A DNA stretch of 45,164 nucleotides from contig CAZCCZ010000026.1 in assembly GCA_964497495.1 (NCBI GenBank), forward strand, positions 1 through 45,164, in the 5' to 3' direction. Positions 16,989 to 24,208 of the stretch are shown here, one piece after another; position 1 is the first letter of the stretch, and each line of letters starts with the position of its first letter. This DNA comes from CAXXOK01 sp964497495. Lineage in GTDB: Bacteria > Bacillota > Clostridia > Christensenellales > Aristaeellaceae. Below the pieces are notes generated by a model. It ran no database searches and had not been told where the DNA came from. It saw only the letters and a list, made by a program, of their open reading frames with translations. Made by a program: the position numbers and the translations under genes.

Positions 16989-17198
16989 TCAGATCACGCT
17001 CGTAACGTCGTACCCCGCGTCCGTCACGGCCTGCGCAAGCGCTTCGTCCGAAACGGTCCCGGCCAGGGTGACCTTCACCTTTTTCGCGGCCAAGTCTACC
17101 ACAGCTGCCTGCACCCCTTTGACTTCGAGCAGCGCCTTTTCAACGTGCATCTTGCAATGGTTGCAGCTCATGCCTTCGACCAACATCGTCTTTTCCAT
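16989..17198 (-). CDS. CopZ-like heavy-metal-associated (HMA) domain protein
   Basis: This is a 69-residue cytosolic metallochaperone. The metal-binding motif is GMSCNHC (residues 9-15, CxxC), followed by the beta-alpha-beta-beta-alpha-beta HMA fold ending DAGYDVTSVI. AAGGAGG lies 6 bases before the ATG at 17198; a longer frame reaching to 17960 runs across the divergent neighbour and is not real. Family members carry Cu(I) or related soft metals. No copper P-type ATPase or CsoR repressor is in the window, so it is an orphan here. It is divergent from the amidotransferase gene. Confidence 0.9.
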   Translation of the reverse strand: MEKTMLVEGMSCNHCKMHVEKALLEVKGVQAAVVDLAAKKVKVTLAGTVSDEALAQAVTDAGYDVTSVI

Positions 17199-17309
17199 GG
17201 GATAGCCTCCTTTATGTTTCGTATATACCCCGCGGATTCCATTATGAAACCACGGCAGGATAACCCCCCGCGAAAATAGAATTTTACAATGAAGTATAGG
17301 AGGTTTGCT

Positions 17310-18050
17310 ATGCAGTTGCAACCCGTCATCGGCGTCTCCGGCAGTATCGAGGCCAAGGAGCGCAAGCAGTATATTCTGCGCGCCTATTTGAAGAGCGTAC
17401 TCAGGGCGGAAGCGATTCCCGTGCTGCTGAGTATGGATATGAACGAAGAGCAGATCACCGCCTGCCTGGCGAGAATGGACGGCCTGATGCTGGCGGGCGG
17501 CAACGACGTGGACCCCATGCTGTTCGGGGAATCCCCCGTGCCGACGCTCAAGCAGGTCAACCCTCTGCGCGACCGGTTCGAGATCCGGCTGATCCGCGCC
17601 GCCTACCGGCTGGATATGCCCGTTTTCGCCATCTGCCGGGGCATTCAGACGCTGAACGTAGCGATGGGCGGCTCGCTGTACCAGGACCTGCCTACCCAGT
17701 ACGCCACGCCGGACGGGGAGAGCGCCATTTTGCACGCGCAGTCCGCGCGGGCGCACCACCCTTCCCACCGCGTCACGCTCGCGGAGAGCGCGCCGCTCAG
17801 GGCGCTGTACGGCTCGGATACGCTGATGGTCAACTCCCTGCACCACCAGGCGATTAAAACGATCGCGGCTCCGCTGACCGTATGCGCCACAGCCGAGGAC
17901 GGGGTGATCGAAGCGGTGTACGACGCGACAAAGCCTTTCGTACTTGGCGTGCAATGGCACCCCGAGCGCATGGAAAAAGGCGGGCCGCTGTTCGCGGCGT
18001 TTACGAAGGCGTGCGTGGAGTACGCGCAGGCGAAAGGAGAACGTTCGTGA
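17310..18050 (+). CDS. Gamma-glutamyl-GABA hydrolase family protein (class I glutamine amidotransferase-like)
   Basis: This 246-residue enzyme is of the peptidase C26/PuuD type, which hydrolyses gamma-glutamyl conjugates such as gamma-glutamyl-GABA, an intermediate of putrescine breakdown. The nucleophile cysteine is in FAICRGIQTLN, an oxyanion-type loop is GLMLAGGNDVDP, and the catalytic His-Glu pair is in GVQWHPE. I chose ATG 17310 because a perfect AGGAGG lies 6 bases upstream; an earlier in-frame ATG at 17289 would place that site inside the gene. Its position 400 bp after potD fits a polyamine or peptide-nitrogen role, but no other puu genes are present, so the exact substrate is open. 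Its stop overlaps the next gene. Confidence 0.88.
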   Translation: MQLQPVIGVSGSIEAKERKQYILRAYLKSVLRAEAIPVLLSMDMNEEQITACLARMDGLMLAGGNDVDPMLFGESPVPTLKQVNPLRDRFEIRLIRAAYRLDMPVFAICRGIQTLNVAMGGSLYQDLPTQYATPDGESAILHAQSARAHHPSHRVTLAESAPLRALYGSDTLMVNSLHHQAIKTIAAPLTVCATAEDGVIEAVYDATKPFVLGVQWHPERMEKGGPLFAAFTKACVEYAQAKGERS

Positions 18051-18586
18051 AGGAACTGTTTGATCTGTTCTACTCCTTCGCGATGATCGGCAGCCTGACG
18101 TTCGGTGGCGGCTACGCGATGCTGCCGATGTTCATCCGGGAGATCGTGGACAAGCGCAACTGGGCGACGTACGACGAGATGCTCGATTATTACGCCCTTG
18201 CGCAATGCACGCCCGGCGTGCTGGCGGTTAACACCGCCACGTTCGTAGGCTACCGCCGTAAAGGCTGGCTCGGCGCGGCCGTGGCGACGCTGGGCGTGGT
18301 GCTTCCCTCGCTGGTCATCATCGTCGTGATCGCTATATTCTTAAGCAATTTCATGGAAATCGAGTGGATCGGCCACGCTTTTTCCGGCATCCGCATCGCG
18401 GTATGCGCATTGATCGCGTCCACGGTGGTGCGTCTTGTGCACCGAAGCGCCGATACCTGGCTTAAAGGGGTTATCGCAGTGCTTTCGTTCGTCTGCGTCG
18501 CGTTCCTGAACCTCTCCCCCGTCTATGCGACCGTCGCGTTCGCCGCTTTCGGCGCGCTGTATTACGGAAGGAGGCGGGCGGCTTGA
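18047..18586 (+). CDS. Chromate transporter-family protein, first half
   Basis: This 179-residue membrane protein has one CHR domain: the opening segment FYSFAMIGSLTFGGGYAMLPM, the conserved TPGVLAVNTATFVGY loop and about five hydrophobic helices. Bacillota often encode ChrA as two short proteins that pair, and the next gene is the second half. GTG 18047 follows AAAGGAGA and overlaps the previous stop by 4 bases (GTGA). Family members export chromate or act as sulfate-type anion transporters; the anion carried here is unknown. The same transcription unit as the amidotransferase is likely. Confidence 0.88.
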   Translation: MKELFDLFYSFAMIGSLTFGGGYAMLPMFIREIVDKRNWATYDEMLDYYALAQCTPGVLAVNTATFVGYRRKGWLGAAVATLGVVLPSLVIIVVIAIFLSNFMEIEWIGHAFSGIRIAVCALIASTVVRLVHRSADTWLKGVIAVLSFVCVAFLNLSPVYATVAFAAFGALYYGRRRAA

Positions 18587-19140
18587 CGCTGCTGGTGCTG
18601 GCATACGAGTTTTTCAAGGCCGGGCTTTTCGCCATCGGCGGAGGGCTTGCTACGCTTCCTTTCCTGATGGAAATGTCGCGGGCGCATCCGGCGTGGTTCT
18701 CTATCGACGAGCTGATGAACATGATCGCCGTATCGGAATCCACGCCCGGGCCTATCGGCATCAATATGGCGAGCTACGTTGGTTACCACGTTTCCGGAAT
18801 TTTAGGCGCCGTTATCGCCACCCTGTCGCTTGTGCTGCCTTCCTATATCGTAGTACTGATCGTCGTGCGCATTCTGGACCGTTTTCGGAACAACCGGCGT
18901 ATCAACGGCGGGCTGGAAGGACTGCGGCCTGCCGTAACCGGCCTGATCGCCGCCGCAGGCTATTCGGTGCTGTGGGCTTCCCTGTTTCGCACTGTCGGGG
19001 GCGCGACGCAGTTCCAGTGGCTTGCGTTCGTGCTGTTCCTCTGTTTCTTCACCGCCATGCAGTTGAAGCCCTTCCAAAAGCTGCACCCGATCCTCTACAT
19101 CGCCGCCGGGGCCATACTTGGCGTAGTATTGAACCTTTGA
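18583..19140 (+). CDS. Chromate transporter-family protein, second half
   Basis: This 185-residue second CHR-domain protein opens with AYEFFKAGLFAIGGGLATLPF and has the matching STPGPIGINMASYVGY loop, plus five to six hydrophobic segments. It starts at TTG 18583 overlapping the first half by 4 bases (TTGA), with GGAAGGAGG upstream. The two halves have opposite insertion expected from short-chain ChrA pairs. A strong bidirectional terminator follows the stop. Confidence 0.88.
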   Translation: MTLLVLAYEFFKAGLFAIGGGLATLPFLMEMSRAHPAWFSIDELMNMIAVSESTPGPIGINMASYVGYHVSGILGAVIATLSLVLPSYIVVLIVVRILDRFRNNRRINGGLEGLRPAVTGLIAAAGYSVLWASLFRTVGGATQFQWLAFVLFLCFFTAMQLKPFQKLHPILYIAAGAILGVVLNL

Positions 19141-19148
19141 TGTAACCG

Positions 19149-19190
19149 AAAAAAGAGCGGCTCGCCTATCCGGCGAGCCGCTCTTTTTTT
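19149..19190. terminator. Bidirectional Rho-independent terminator
   Basis: A long stem (AAAAAAGAGCGGCTCGCC with GGCGAGCCGCTCTTTTTT) closes a 5-base loop. The A-run on one side and T-run on the other make it work on both strands, for the chromate-type transporter pair (plus) and the HD-GYP gene (minus), whose stops flank it. Confidence 0.92.
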
Positions 19191-19192
19191 GT

Positions 19193-20194
19193 TTACAGGC
19201 CCCCGGCCTGGGCAAGGTCCATGAATGCGTCCACCCATACGGGGTCGAACTGCTTCCCGCTGCAGGCGCGTATCTCCTCCATCGTCCGCTCCAACGGAAG
19301 CGCTTTGCGGTACGGACGATCCGAGTTCATGGCGTCGTAGGCGTCGGCAATGGCGATGATGCGGGAAAGCATCGGGATATCGTCCCCGGCCAACCCGTCC
19401 GGGTAACCGCCGCCGTCGTACCGTTCGTGGTGGTGGCGAACGACCAGTGATATTTCGCCTCCCGCGTCCAGCGGCTTCAGTATTTCTTCCGCGATGACGC
19501 TGTGGCTCTTAATGATGTCGTATTCCCATGGGTTCAGCTTGCCCGGCTTATTCAATATCTGGTCCGGAATGGCGACCTTGCCGATGTCGTGCAGTACGGC
19601 GGCTTTCCGGAGCGTATCGGCGTCCCGGCCTTCCCCGAAACAATGCTCGTACAGCTTCAGGGCGTACCGGCTGACATTGAGGGAATGGTTGCTGGTGTAC
19701 AGATCCCTTTGCTCTAGCAGGCTGGAAATCGTTTCCATGGAGACGGCCAGCAGGTCGTGGTAACGCTTTTGCAGATTTGCGCCGGTTTCCTGTAACATTC
19801 TGATGGCCTCGGCCTGCTCCGTTTCCATCTTGTGCCTCTCGGTGGCGTCTTCGCTGAGCATCATCAGCCCGATGCTGCGCTTGTCGTCGTCCAACAGGCT
19901 CGCGAACGTGTTCTCGATCAGCTTCCCGTTTTCGGCGTCTTCCATTAAACGCTTGTAAGCGGTTCCGGGCTTCGCCAGCAGTTGCCTGATGACGCGGCGA
20001 ACCTTCGCCCGCGACGTCTTCCGGTGACACTCTACGACGTTTCTTCCCAGAAGCATGCCCCGGGCGACATTGCGTATCTTTTCAGCCGCACGGTTCACGT
20101 ACACCATATCGCCGTTATGGTTCGCAACGATAACGCCGACCGGCAACTGTTCCAGAACGGTTTCATGCAAGTGTAACGCCTGTCTGTTCTCCAT
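19193..20194 (-). CDS. PAS / HD-GYP domain protein, predicted cyclic-di-nucleotide phosphodiesterase
   Basis: This 333-residue cytosolic signalling protein has an N-terminal PAS domain (about residues 8-120), with the segment GRNVVECHRKTSRAKV resembling a PAS subtype found in DUF438-like proteins that has a conserved CH. A short coiled coil follows (about 120-150), then an HD-GYP domain (about 150-330). Key residues are present: HD in LHDIGKVAIPD, the following conserved HH in VVRHHHERYDGGGYPDGL and the later IADAYDAM. The GYP motif itself reads GYP. HD-GYP enzymes hydrolyse c-di-GMP or related cyclic dinucleotides. A ribosome site ACGGAGG precedes ATG 20194. Its promoter is shared back to back with the DUF134 operon. 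The PAS ligand is not known. Confidence 0.92.
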   Translation of the reverse strand: MENRQALHLHETVLEQLPVGVIVANHNGDMVYVNRAAEKIRNVARGMLLGRNVVECHRKTSRAKVRRVIRQLLAKPGTAYKRLMEDAENGKLIENTFASLLDDDKRSIGLMMLSEDATERHKMETEQAEAIRMLQETGANLQKRYHDLLAVSMETISSLLEQRDLYTSNHSLNVSRYALKLYEHCFGEGRDADTLRKAAVLHDIGKVAIPDQILNKPGKLNPWEYDIIKSHSVIAEEILKPLDAGGEISLVVRHHHERYDGGGYPDGLAGDDIPMLSRIIAIADAYDAMNSDRPYRKALPLERTMEEIRACSGKQFDPVWVDAFMDLAQAGGL

Positions 20195-20313
20195 GGTTTC
20201 ATGCCTCCGTAAAATGTGTCATAAATGTGTAACTATTCAGTAACTTTTCATTCGGATGGCGGTCGTTCGGGCTTTCCATTGAGCAAAGGGATTGCGAGAA
20301 AACCTGTAGTTGC

Positions 20314-20342
20314 AGTATATTACGCATATGTTAATTTGTCAA
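20314..20342 (-). promoter_or_regulatory. Promoter of the HD-GYP gene
   Basis: Read on the minus strand, TTGACA (20342-20337) and TATACT (20319-20314) are exactly 17 bp apart, close to consensus. A CATATGC element (20330-20324) lies in the spacer between them, where a bound protein would block RNA polymerase. Confidence 0.82.
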
Positions 20343-20411
20343 CACATATTTTTAAATATTTGTATTATATTTTGCATATTCATTACGTACTTATGAATAT
20401 GCAGATATTCG

Positions 20412-20440
20412 TTGACATATGCCTGTAATCATGATAGATT
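20412..20440 (+). promoter_or_regulatory. Promoter of the DUF134-MBL-NifX operon
   Basis: TTGACA (20412-20417) and TAGATT (20435-20440) are 17 bp apart. The palindrome TGGCATATGCCA (20452-20463) lies just past the expected start of transcription, a normal place for a repressor site. Confidence 0.75.
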
Positions 20441-20544
20441 AAATCAGTAATTGGCATATGCCATTAACTATCTGTAGGCGAAGCCGCCGCCGTTCATGCG
20501 CCGAAAGAACCGCCGCGTTTGATTCGGGCGAAAGGAAGGGTATT

Positions 20545-20925
20545 ATGCCCAGGCCCAGGAAATGGCGCACGGTATGTTGCCTTCCGCAGGTGAGCGAGTT
20601 CGTTCCCGCGGGTTGCCACCCGTGCGTGCGGGAGGCCGTGTTGATGACGGTGGACGAGTACGAGACGATCCGCCTGATCGACCTTGAAAACCTTTCGCAG
20701 GAAGAATGCGGAGCCTATATGAAGGTCGCACGCGCGACCGTGCAGCAGATCTACGCGGGCGCGCGCGTAAAGGTTGCCCGCGCGCTGGTGGAAGGGCTGC
20801 CGCTTCGAATCGGAGGCGGCGAGTACCGTCTTTGCGACGGCGACGGCCCCCATTGCGACCGCGGCGCTTGCCGGGGCGGTCACGGAGGCTGCCGCCGGGC
20901 CGAAAACAATAATCGCGAGCCCTGA
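20545..20925 (+). CDS. DUF134-family DNA-binding protein
   Basis: This 126-residue protein begins MPRPRKWRTVCCLPQ, the hallmark of the DUF134 family, whose members carry a sigma-70 region 4-like helix-turn-helix (here about residues 35-85: MTVDEYETIRLIDLENLSQE then CGAYMKVARATVQQIYAGAR). Six cysteines occur, two near the N terminus (CC), CHPC near residue 27-30 and a Cys/His-rich C terminus (CDGDGPHCDRGACRGGHGGC), suggesting metal or redox sensing. ATG 20545 is preceded by AAGGAAGGG. It is a likely local regulator and a candidate to bind the GCATAT sites upstream; that assignment is inference. Confidence 0.88.
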   Translation: MPRPRKWRTVCCLPQVSEFVPAGCHPCVREAVLMTVDEYETIRLIDLENLSQEECGAYMKVARATVQQIYAGARVKVARALVEGLPLRIGGGEYRLCDGDGPHCDRGACRGGHGGCRRAENNNREP

Positions 20926-20998
20926 CCGTGCGTACCGCGTCGGCGGCCCGCGCTCACGGTGCGGAAAATCTGATGCAACCTGTGGGGAGGTCGTCGGT

Positions 20999-21790
20999 TT
21001 GAAAATAACGGTTTTAATGGAGAACACGCCGTATGCGGAGTGCTACCGGTACGAGCACGGGTTGAGCCTGTTCGTCGAAACGGGAAACAAACGCATCCTG
21101 TTCGACGCGGGCGATACGGAGCGCTTCGCCGAAAACGCGGAGAAGCTGGGCATCGACCTCGCCGCGGTGGAACTGGCCGTGCTCTCCCACGGGCATTACG
21201 ACCATAGCGGCGGCCTTTCCAAATTTCTGACGATTAACCGCACCGCGCGCGTATACGTAAGCCGTTACGCGTTCGGGCCGCATTACGCGGGCCCGGAGCG
21301 GTACATCGGCGTGGACCCTGCGCTGGCGAACCACCCGCAGATCGTGCGGGCGGACGATGAAACGACGCTCGGGGACGGGTTGACGCTTCTTTCCTGCAAC
21401 GCGCTTCCCCGCCCCTATCGCACGGACAGCTGCGGCCTGAACACCCTTGAGAACGGTGTGCTTGCGCCGGATACGTTTCTGCACGAGCAGTACCTTGTGA
21501 TTCGCGAGAAGGGCAAGACTTACGTGATCAGCGGCTGTTCCCACAAGGGCGTGCTCAATATCGCCACGTGGCTGAAGCCGGACGTGCTGATCGGCGGTTT
21601 CCACTTTATGAATCTGGACCCGAAAGGGCCGGACAGGGCCGTGCTGGACGAGGCGGCGCATGTGCTGCTCGCCCTTCCCACGCGGTATTACACCTGCCAT
21701 TGCACGGGGCTCGCCCCGTACGCGTATCTTAAATCCCTGATGGGCGAACGGCTTGGCTATCTGGCGTCGGGCCAGATCGTAGAGCTGTAA
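20999..21790 (+). CDS. MBL-fold metallohydrolase
   Basis: This 263-residue cytosolic protein has a metallo-beta-lactamase fold. The metal-binding motif LSHGHYDHSGG (about residue 62-72) supplies HxHxDH, the third histidine is likely in SGCSHKGVLNI, and the last in YTCHCTG. This resembles the family annotated as methanopterin-related (RFAP synthase-like) MBL proteins common beside DUF134 and NifX-like genes in anaerobes. The start is taken as TTG 20999, with GGGGAGG 8 bases upstream; no ATG gives a complete fold. The substrate is unknown. It is the middle gene of the DUF134 operon. Confidence 0.85.
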   Translation: MKITVLMENTPYAECYRYEHGLSLFVETGNKRILFDAGDTERFAENAEKLGIDLAAVELAVLSHGHYDHSGGLSKFLTINRTARVYVSRYAFGPHYAGPERYIGVDPALANHPQIVRADDETTLGDGLTLLSCNALPRPYRTDSCGLNTLENGVLAPDTFLHEQYLVIREKGKTYVISGCSHKGVLNIATWLKPDVLIGGFHFMNLDPKGPDRAVLDEAAHVLLALPTRYYTCHCTGLAPYAYLKSLMGERLGYLASGQIVEL

Positions 21791-21853
21791 AACCGGTCTG
21801 ATCGCGTCGTTTACGGCGCGTTGACAACTAACGACAAACGAAGGAGAACAAGT

Positions 21854-22234
21854 ATGAAAATCGCAGTCGCACGCACGGGCAGCCAGGTTTCGGGCCATTT
21901 TGGCCATTGTGAGGACTTCCTGATCGTTACCGCCGAAAACGGAACCGTCGTTACGGAAAACAGCGTGACCAACCCCGGCCACAAACCCGGCTTTCTGCCC
22001 AACTTTCTGGGGGATATGGGTGTAAACGTCATCATCGCGGGCGGTATGGGAAGCGGCGCGGCGGATATTTTCGCCGTGAGAAACGTCGAGGTCGTCACGG
22101 GCGCTTCCGGTGACGCGCACGCCGCCGTGGAGGCTTACCTGAAGGGCGGATTAAAGTCAACCGGCGCTATCTGTACGGAACACCATCATGAACACGGACA
22201 CGAACACGGGCACGAGGGCGGTTGCAAACATTGA
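21854..22234 (+). CDS. NifX/NifB-like dinitrogenase iron-molybdenum cofactor family protein with His-rich tail
   Basis: This 126-residue protein has the Nitro_FeMo-Co fold (residues 1-105), starting MKIAVARTGSQVSGHFGHCEDF and containing GVNVIIAGGMGSGAADIF. Small proteins of this family bind Fe-S or Mo/Fe-type clusters and are widespread in anaerobes that do not fix nitrogen. After residue 108 there is a metal-binding tail in which HHHEHGHEHGHEGG alternates His with Glu/Gly and ends CKH. AAGGAG precedes ATG 21854. No nif genes are in the window, so a cluster-carrier or metal-buffer role for another enzyme is more likely than nitrogenase assembly. Confidence 0.9.
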   Translation: MKIAVARTGSQVSGHFGHCEDFLIVTAENGTVVTENSVTNPGHKPGFLPNFLGDMGVNVIIAGGMGSGAADIFAVRNVEVVTGASGDAHAAVEAYLKGGLKSTGAICTEHHHEHGHEHGHEGGCKH

Positions 22235-22252
22235 GCCACTTCTTGTAGCTGA

Positions 22253-22288
22253 AAGGCGGCCACCCCTGTCAGCCGAGGAGGCCGCCTT
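22253..22288 (+). terminator. Terminator-like hairpin after the NifX-like gene
   Basis: AAGGCGGCC (22253-22261) pairs with GGCCGCCTT (22280-22288) across an 18-base loop. It is followed by CACCGTTTCATTTTTATATA, a loose T-rich tract. It ends the DUF134 operon. Confidence 0.6.
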
Positions 22289-22313
22289 CACCGTTTCATT
22301 TTTATATATCGAA

Positions 22314-22352
22314 AAGCGCCTTCGCACTCCCAAACGGGCGGCGAAGGCGCTT
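22314..22352 (-). terminator. Terminator of the rhodanese operon
   Basis: A perfect 12-bp stem AAGCGCCTTCGC/GCGAAGGCGCTT has a 15-base loop. Read on the minus strand it is followed by TTCGATATATAAAAA, placing it 22 bp past the stop of the secreted rhodanese. Confidence 0.7.
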
Positions 22353-22374
22353 CGTTACGGTTCGTTCGGTTGCG

Positions 22375-23262
22375 TCAGTCCGTTACGGCCTCGTAGCCTT
22401 TGGCGGTCCAGCCGTTCACGAAACCGCCGCTGAGGTTGTAGGCGTCGTAACCCAGCAGCCGCAGGATGGCGACGGTCTGGGAAGCGGTCTGGCCGGTGTA
22501 GCAGTACACGATGATCTTCTTATCCGTAGGCAGCTGGCCGGCGAAGTTCTGCTCCATGCCCGCGCCGAAGGGATTGTTTACCGCGCCCTTGATGTGGCCC
22601 GCGGCAAAGTCCGCCGCCTGGCGTACGGAGTAGATAAAGTAATCTTCCAGTTCGGCGTCGAGGGCTTCCTTCAGGCTGTCGGGGGAGAAGTTATTGTACT
22701 GGAAGGCGGTACCGCTCTTGGTGGCAACGTCGTCGAAGTAGGCGGTAACGGCAGCCTGCACGTCGGGGTCCACCTCGTAGGTGTCGCCGGGCAGCGTGGC
22801 TACGTCGGCCGTCACGTAGGCTTCGTAGCCTTCGGTGGCGGAGATGCCGTTGTTAAAGCCGCCCTGCACGTTGGTGGCGAATTTGCCAGCCACGTTCAGC
22901 AGCGCCGTTACCTGGGAAGCCGTCTGGCCGGTGTAGCAGTATACGTACAGATGGGTGTCGTCCGGGATGCTGGCAAGGTTCGCCGCTACGTCGGGGCCGA
23001 AAGGCACGTTTACGGCGCCCTTCACGTGGCTCGTGGCGTAGGCGTCCGCCTGCCGGACGTCCAAAATCAGCATATCCTCGCCCGCGTCGATTTTGGCGAA
23101 GAAATCGGGAGCCTTGATGGTGTACTTGGTGCCGTCATAGTTGGCAAGATAGGCCATGGCCTTCTCCGTGACGACGGAGGAAGGGGCCGTTTCCGCGACC
23201 GCCACGAGGGGCAGGGCGGCGACCAGAGCCAGGCACAGAACCAGGGAAATCAGCTTTTTCAT
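22375..23262 (-). CDS. Secreted tandem-rhodanese sulfurtransferase
   Basis: This 295-residue exported protein has two rhodanese domains. It carries a Sec signal peptide (MKKLISLVLCLALVAALP then VAVAETA) with no lipobox, so the mature form should be released or loosely held outside. Domain 1 (about residues 45-150) has LDVRQADAYATSHVKGAVNVPF and the active loop CYTGQTAS. Domain 2 (about 175-295) has the matching AGHIKGAVNNPFG and a second CYTGQTAS loop. Both active cysteines are therefore present, unlike classical two-domain rhodaneses where one domain is inactive. In domain 2 the usual DVR reads SVR. The start at 23262 has AAGGAGAG upstream. It lies 25 bp after the lipoprotein rhodanese, in the same operon. 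Confidence 0.92.
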   Translation of the reverse strand: MKKLISLVLCLALVAALPLVAVAETAPSSVVTEKAMAYLANYDGTKYTIKAPDFFAKIDAGEDMLILDVRQADAYATSHVKGAVNVPFGPDVAANLASIPDDTHLYVYCYTGQTASQVTALLNVAGKFATNVQGGFNNGISATEGYEAYVTADVATLPGDTYEVDPDVQAAVTAYFDDVATKSGTAFQYNNFSPDSLKEALDAELEDYFIYSVRQAADFAAGHIKGAVNNPFGAGMEQNFAGQLPTDKKIIVYCYTGQTASQTVAILRLLGYDAYNLSGGFVNGWTAKGYEAVTD

Positions 23263-23287
23263 ACCGTTCTCTCCTTTTGGATTGATA

Positions 23288-24208
23288 TCAGGATGCGTCT
23301 TTGTTGGTCGGCGCAACTGTACCCGAAGGGATATCGATGGGGTTGTTGGGGTTGGACGACCATTCCAGGTACGCGCCGTCGTAAATCTTCAGGTTCCGGT
23401 ATCCCGCGTCGTACAGGCGCAGGAATACGGGCGCGGCGCGCATGGAGGTCTGGCAGTAGACGATCACGTTGTTCTCCGGGCGGATACCCGCGTTCAGGTA
23501 GTTGATGCGCGTGGTTTCAACGGTCTTGAAGGTACCGTCGCGATAGAAGTTGTCGGCGTAATCCCACAGGATCGAGGAAGGCACCTTGCCCTTGGCCGTA
23601 TATTCCGCTTCGGTGCGCACGTCCAGCAGAATTGTGTTCTTGTCCGGCTCGTTAACCTGGTTGAGCACGTCCTGCATGGTCGCCAGCCAGGCCGTGTCCC
23701 TGTCCGCGGCCACGTACTCTGCGGGCGTAATCTCCGGCACCGCGTCGGTCAGCTCGTAACCGGCCGCTTTGATGGCTGAAAGGCCGCCGTCCACCACCAG
23801 CACGTTATGGTTCTGGTACATGAGCATCGTCCAGAAGAAGCGCGAGGCGTTCATCCTGTCGTCGTCGTAGGCGATCACGACGGTGTCGTTGCCGATGCCT
23901 TTCTCGCTTAACAGTTTCTGCAGTTTGTTTTTAGACGTAAGCATGTTATCCACCGGGATGTTGATCACGATATCCTCCCGGGTGATGTTCACGGCGCCCT
24001 GCACGTGGGCCGCCGCGTAGCTTTCCGCGGGCTGCATGTCCACGATCACCGCGTTGCCCGCGCCGATATACTTGCCCAGTTCGGACGCGGGGATGATGAT
24101 CTTGCCGCTTTCCGCGTATCGGGAGGTGTTGCAGGCGGTCAGCATCCCGACGGTCAGGCATAGCGCAAGCAGCGCGACGATGATCTTGAACGGGCGTTTT
24201 ACGGTCAT
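23288..24208 (-). CDS. Lipoprotein two-domain rhodanese (thiosulfate sulfurtransferase-like)
   Basis: This 306-residue lipoprotein has the signal MTVKRPFKIIVALLALCL and the lipobox LTAC, which anchors Cys 26 to the membrane. Domain 1 (about residues 40-155) has the rhodanese fold but its active loop reads AYDDDRMNAS, with no cysteine, so it is catalytically dead. Domain 2 (about 185-290) has LDVRTEAEYTAKG and the active loop CQTSMRAA. This arrangement of dead and active domains is that of SseA/thiosulfate sulfurtransferases, here on the outer face of the membrane. ATG 24208 is preceded by GGAGG. A possible promoter has -10 TATAAT at 24252-24247 on the minus strand. Confidence 0.92.
   Translation of the reverse strand: MTVKRPFKIIVALLALCLTVGMLTACNTSRYAESGKIIIPASELGKYIGAGNAVIVDMQPAESYAAAHVQGAVNITREDIVINIPVDNMLTSKNKLQKLLSEKGIGNDTVVIAYDDDRMNASRFFWTMLMYQNHNVLVVDGGLSAIKAAGYELTDAVPEITPAEYVAADRDTAWLATMQDVLNQVNEPDKNTILLDVRTEAEYTAKGKVPSSILWDYADNFYRDGTFKTVETTRINYLNAGIRPENNVIVYCQTSMRAAPVFLRLYDAGYRNLKIYDGAYLEWSSNPNNPIDIPSGTVAPTNKDAS

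Larger units (their letters stand above)
20195..20544. promoter_or_regulatory. Divergent AT-rich control region with repeated GCATAT elements
   Basis: This 350-bp gene-free stretch is markedly AT-richer than its flanks. Besides two divergent promoters it contains GCATATG (20324-20330), a 10-bp perfect inverted repeat GCATATTCAT/ATGAATATGC with a 9-base spacer (20374-20402), CATATGCC (20416-20423) just after a -35 box, and the perfect 12-bp palindrome TGGCATATGCCA (20452-20463). The repetition of GCATAT on both sides suggests one regulator controls both genes. No short gene was found in it. Confidence 0.75.

Noticed and set aside
20374..20402. Inverted repeat considered as a Rho-independent terminator or attachment site
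   Set aside because: The arms are AT-rich with no T-tract, it sits between divergent promoters, and no integrase or duplicated tRNA end is nearby; an operator is a better fit.
21854..22234. Nitrogen fixation gene
   Set aside because: Small NifX-like proteins are common in non-fixing anaerobes and no nifHDK or nifB radical-SAM domain is in the window.
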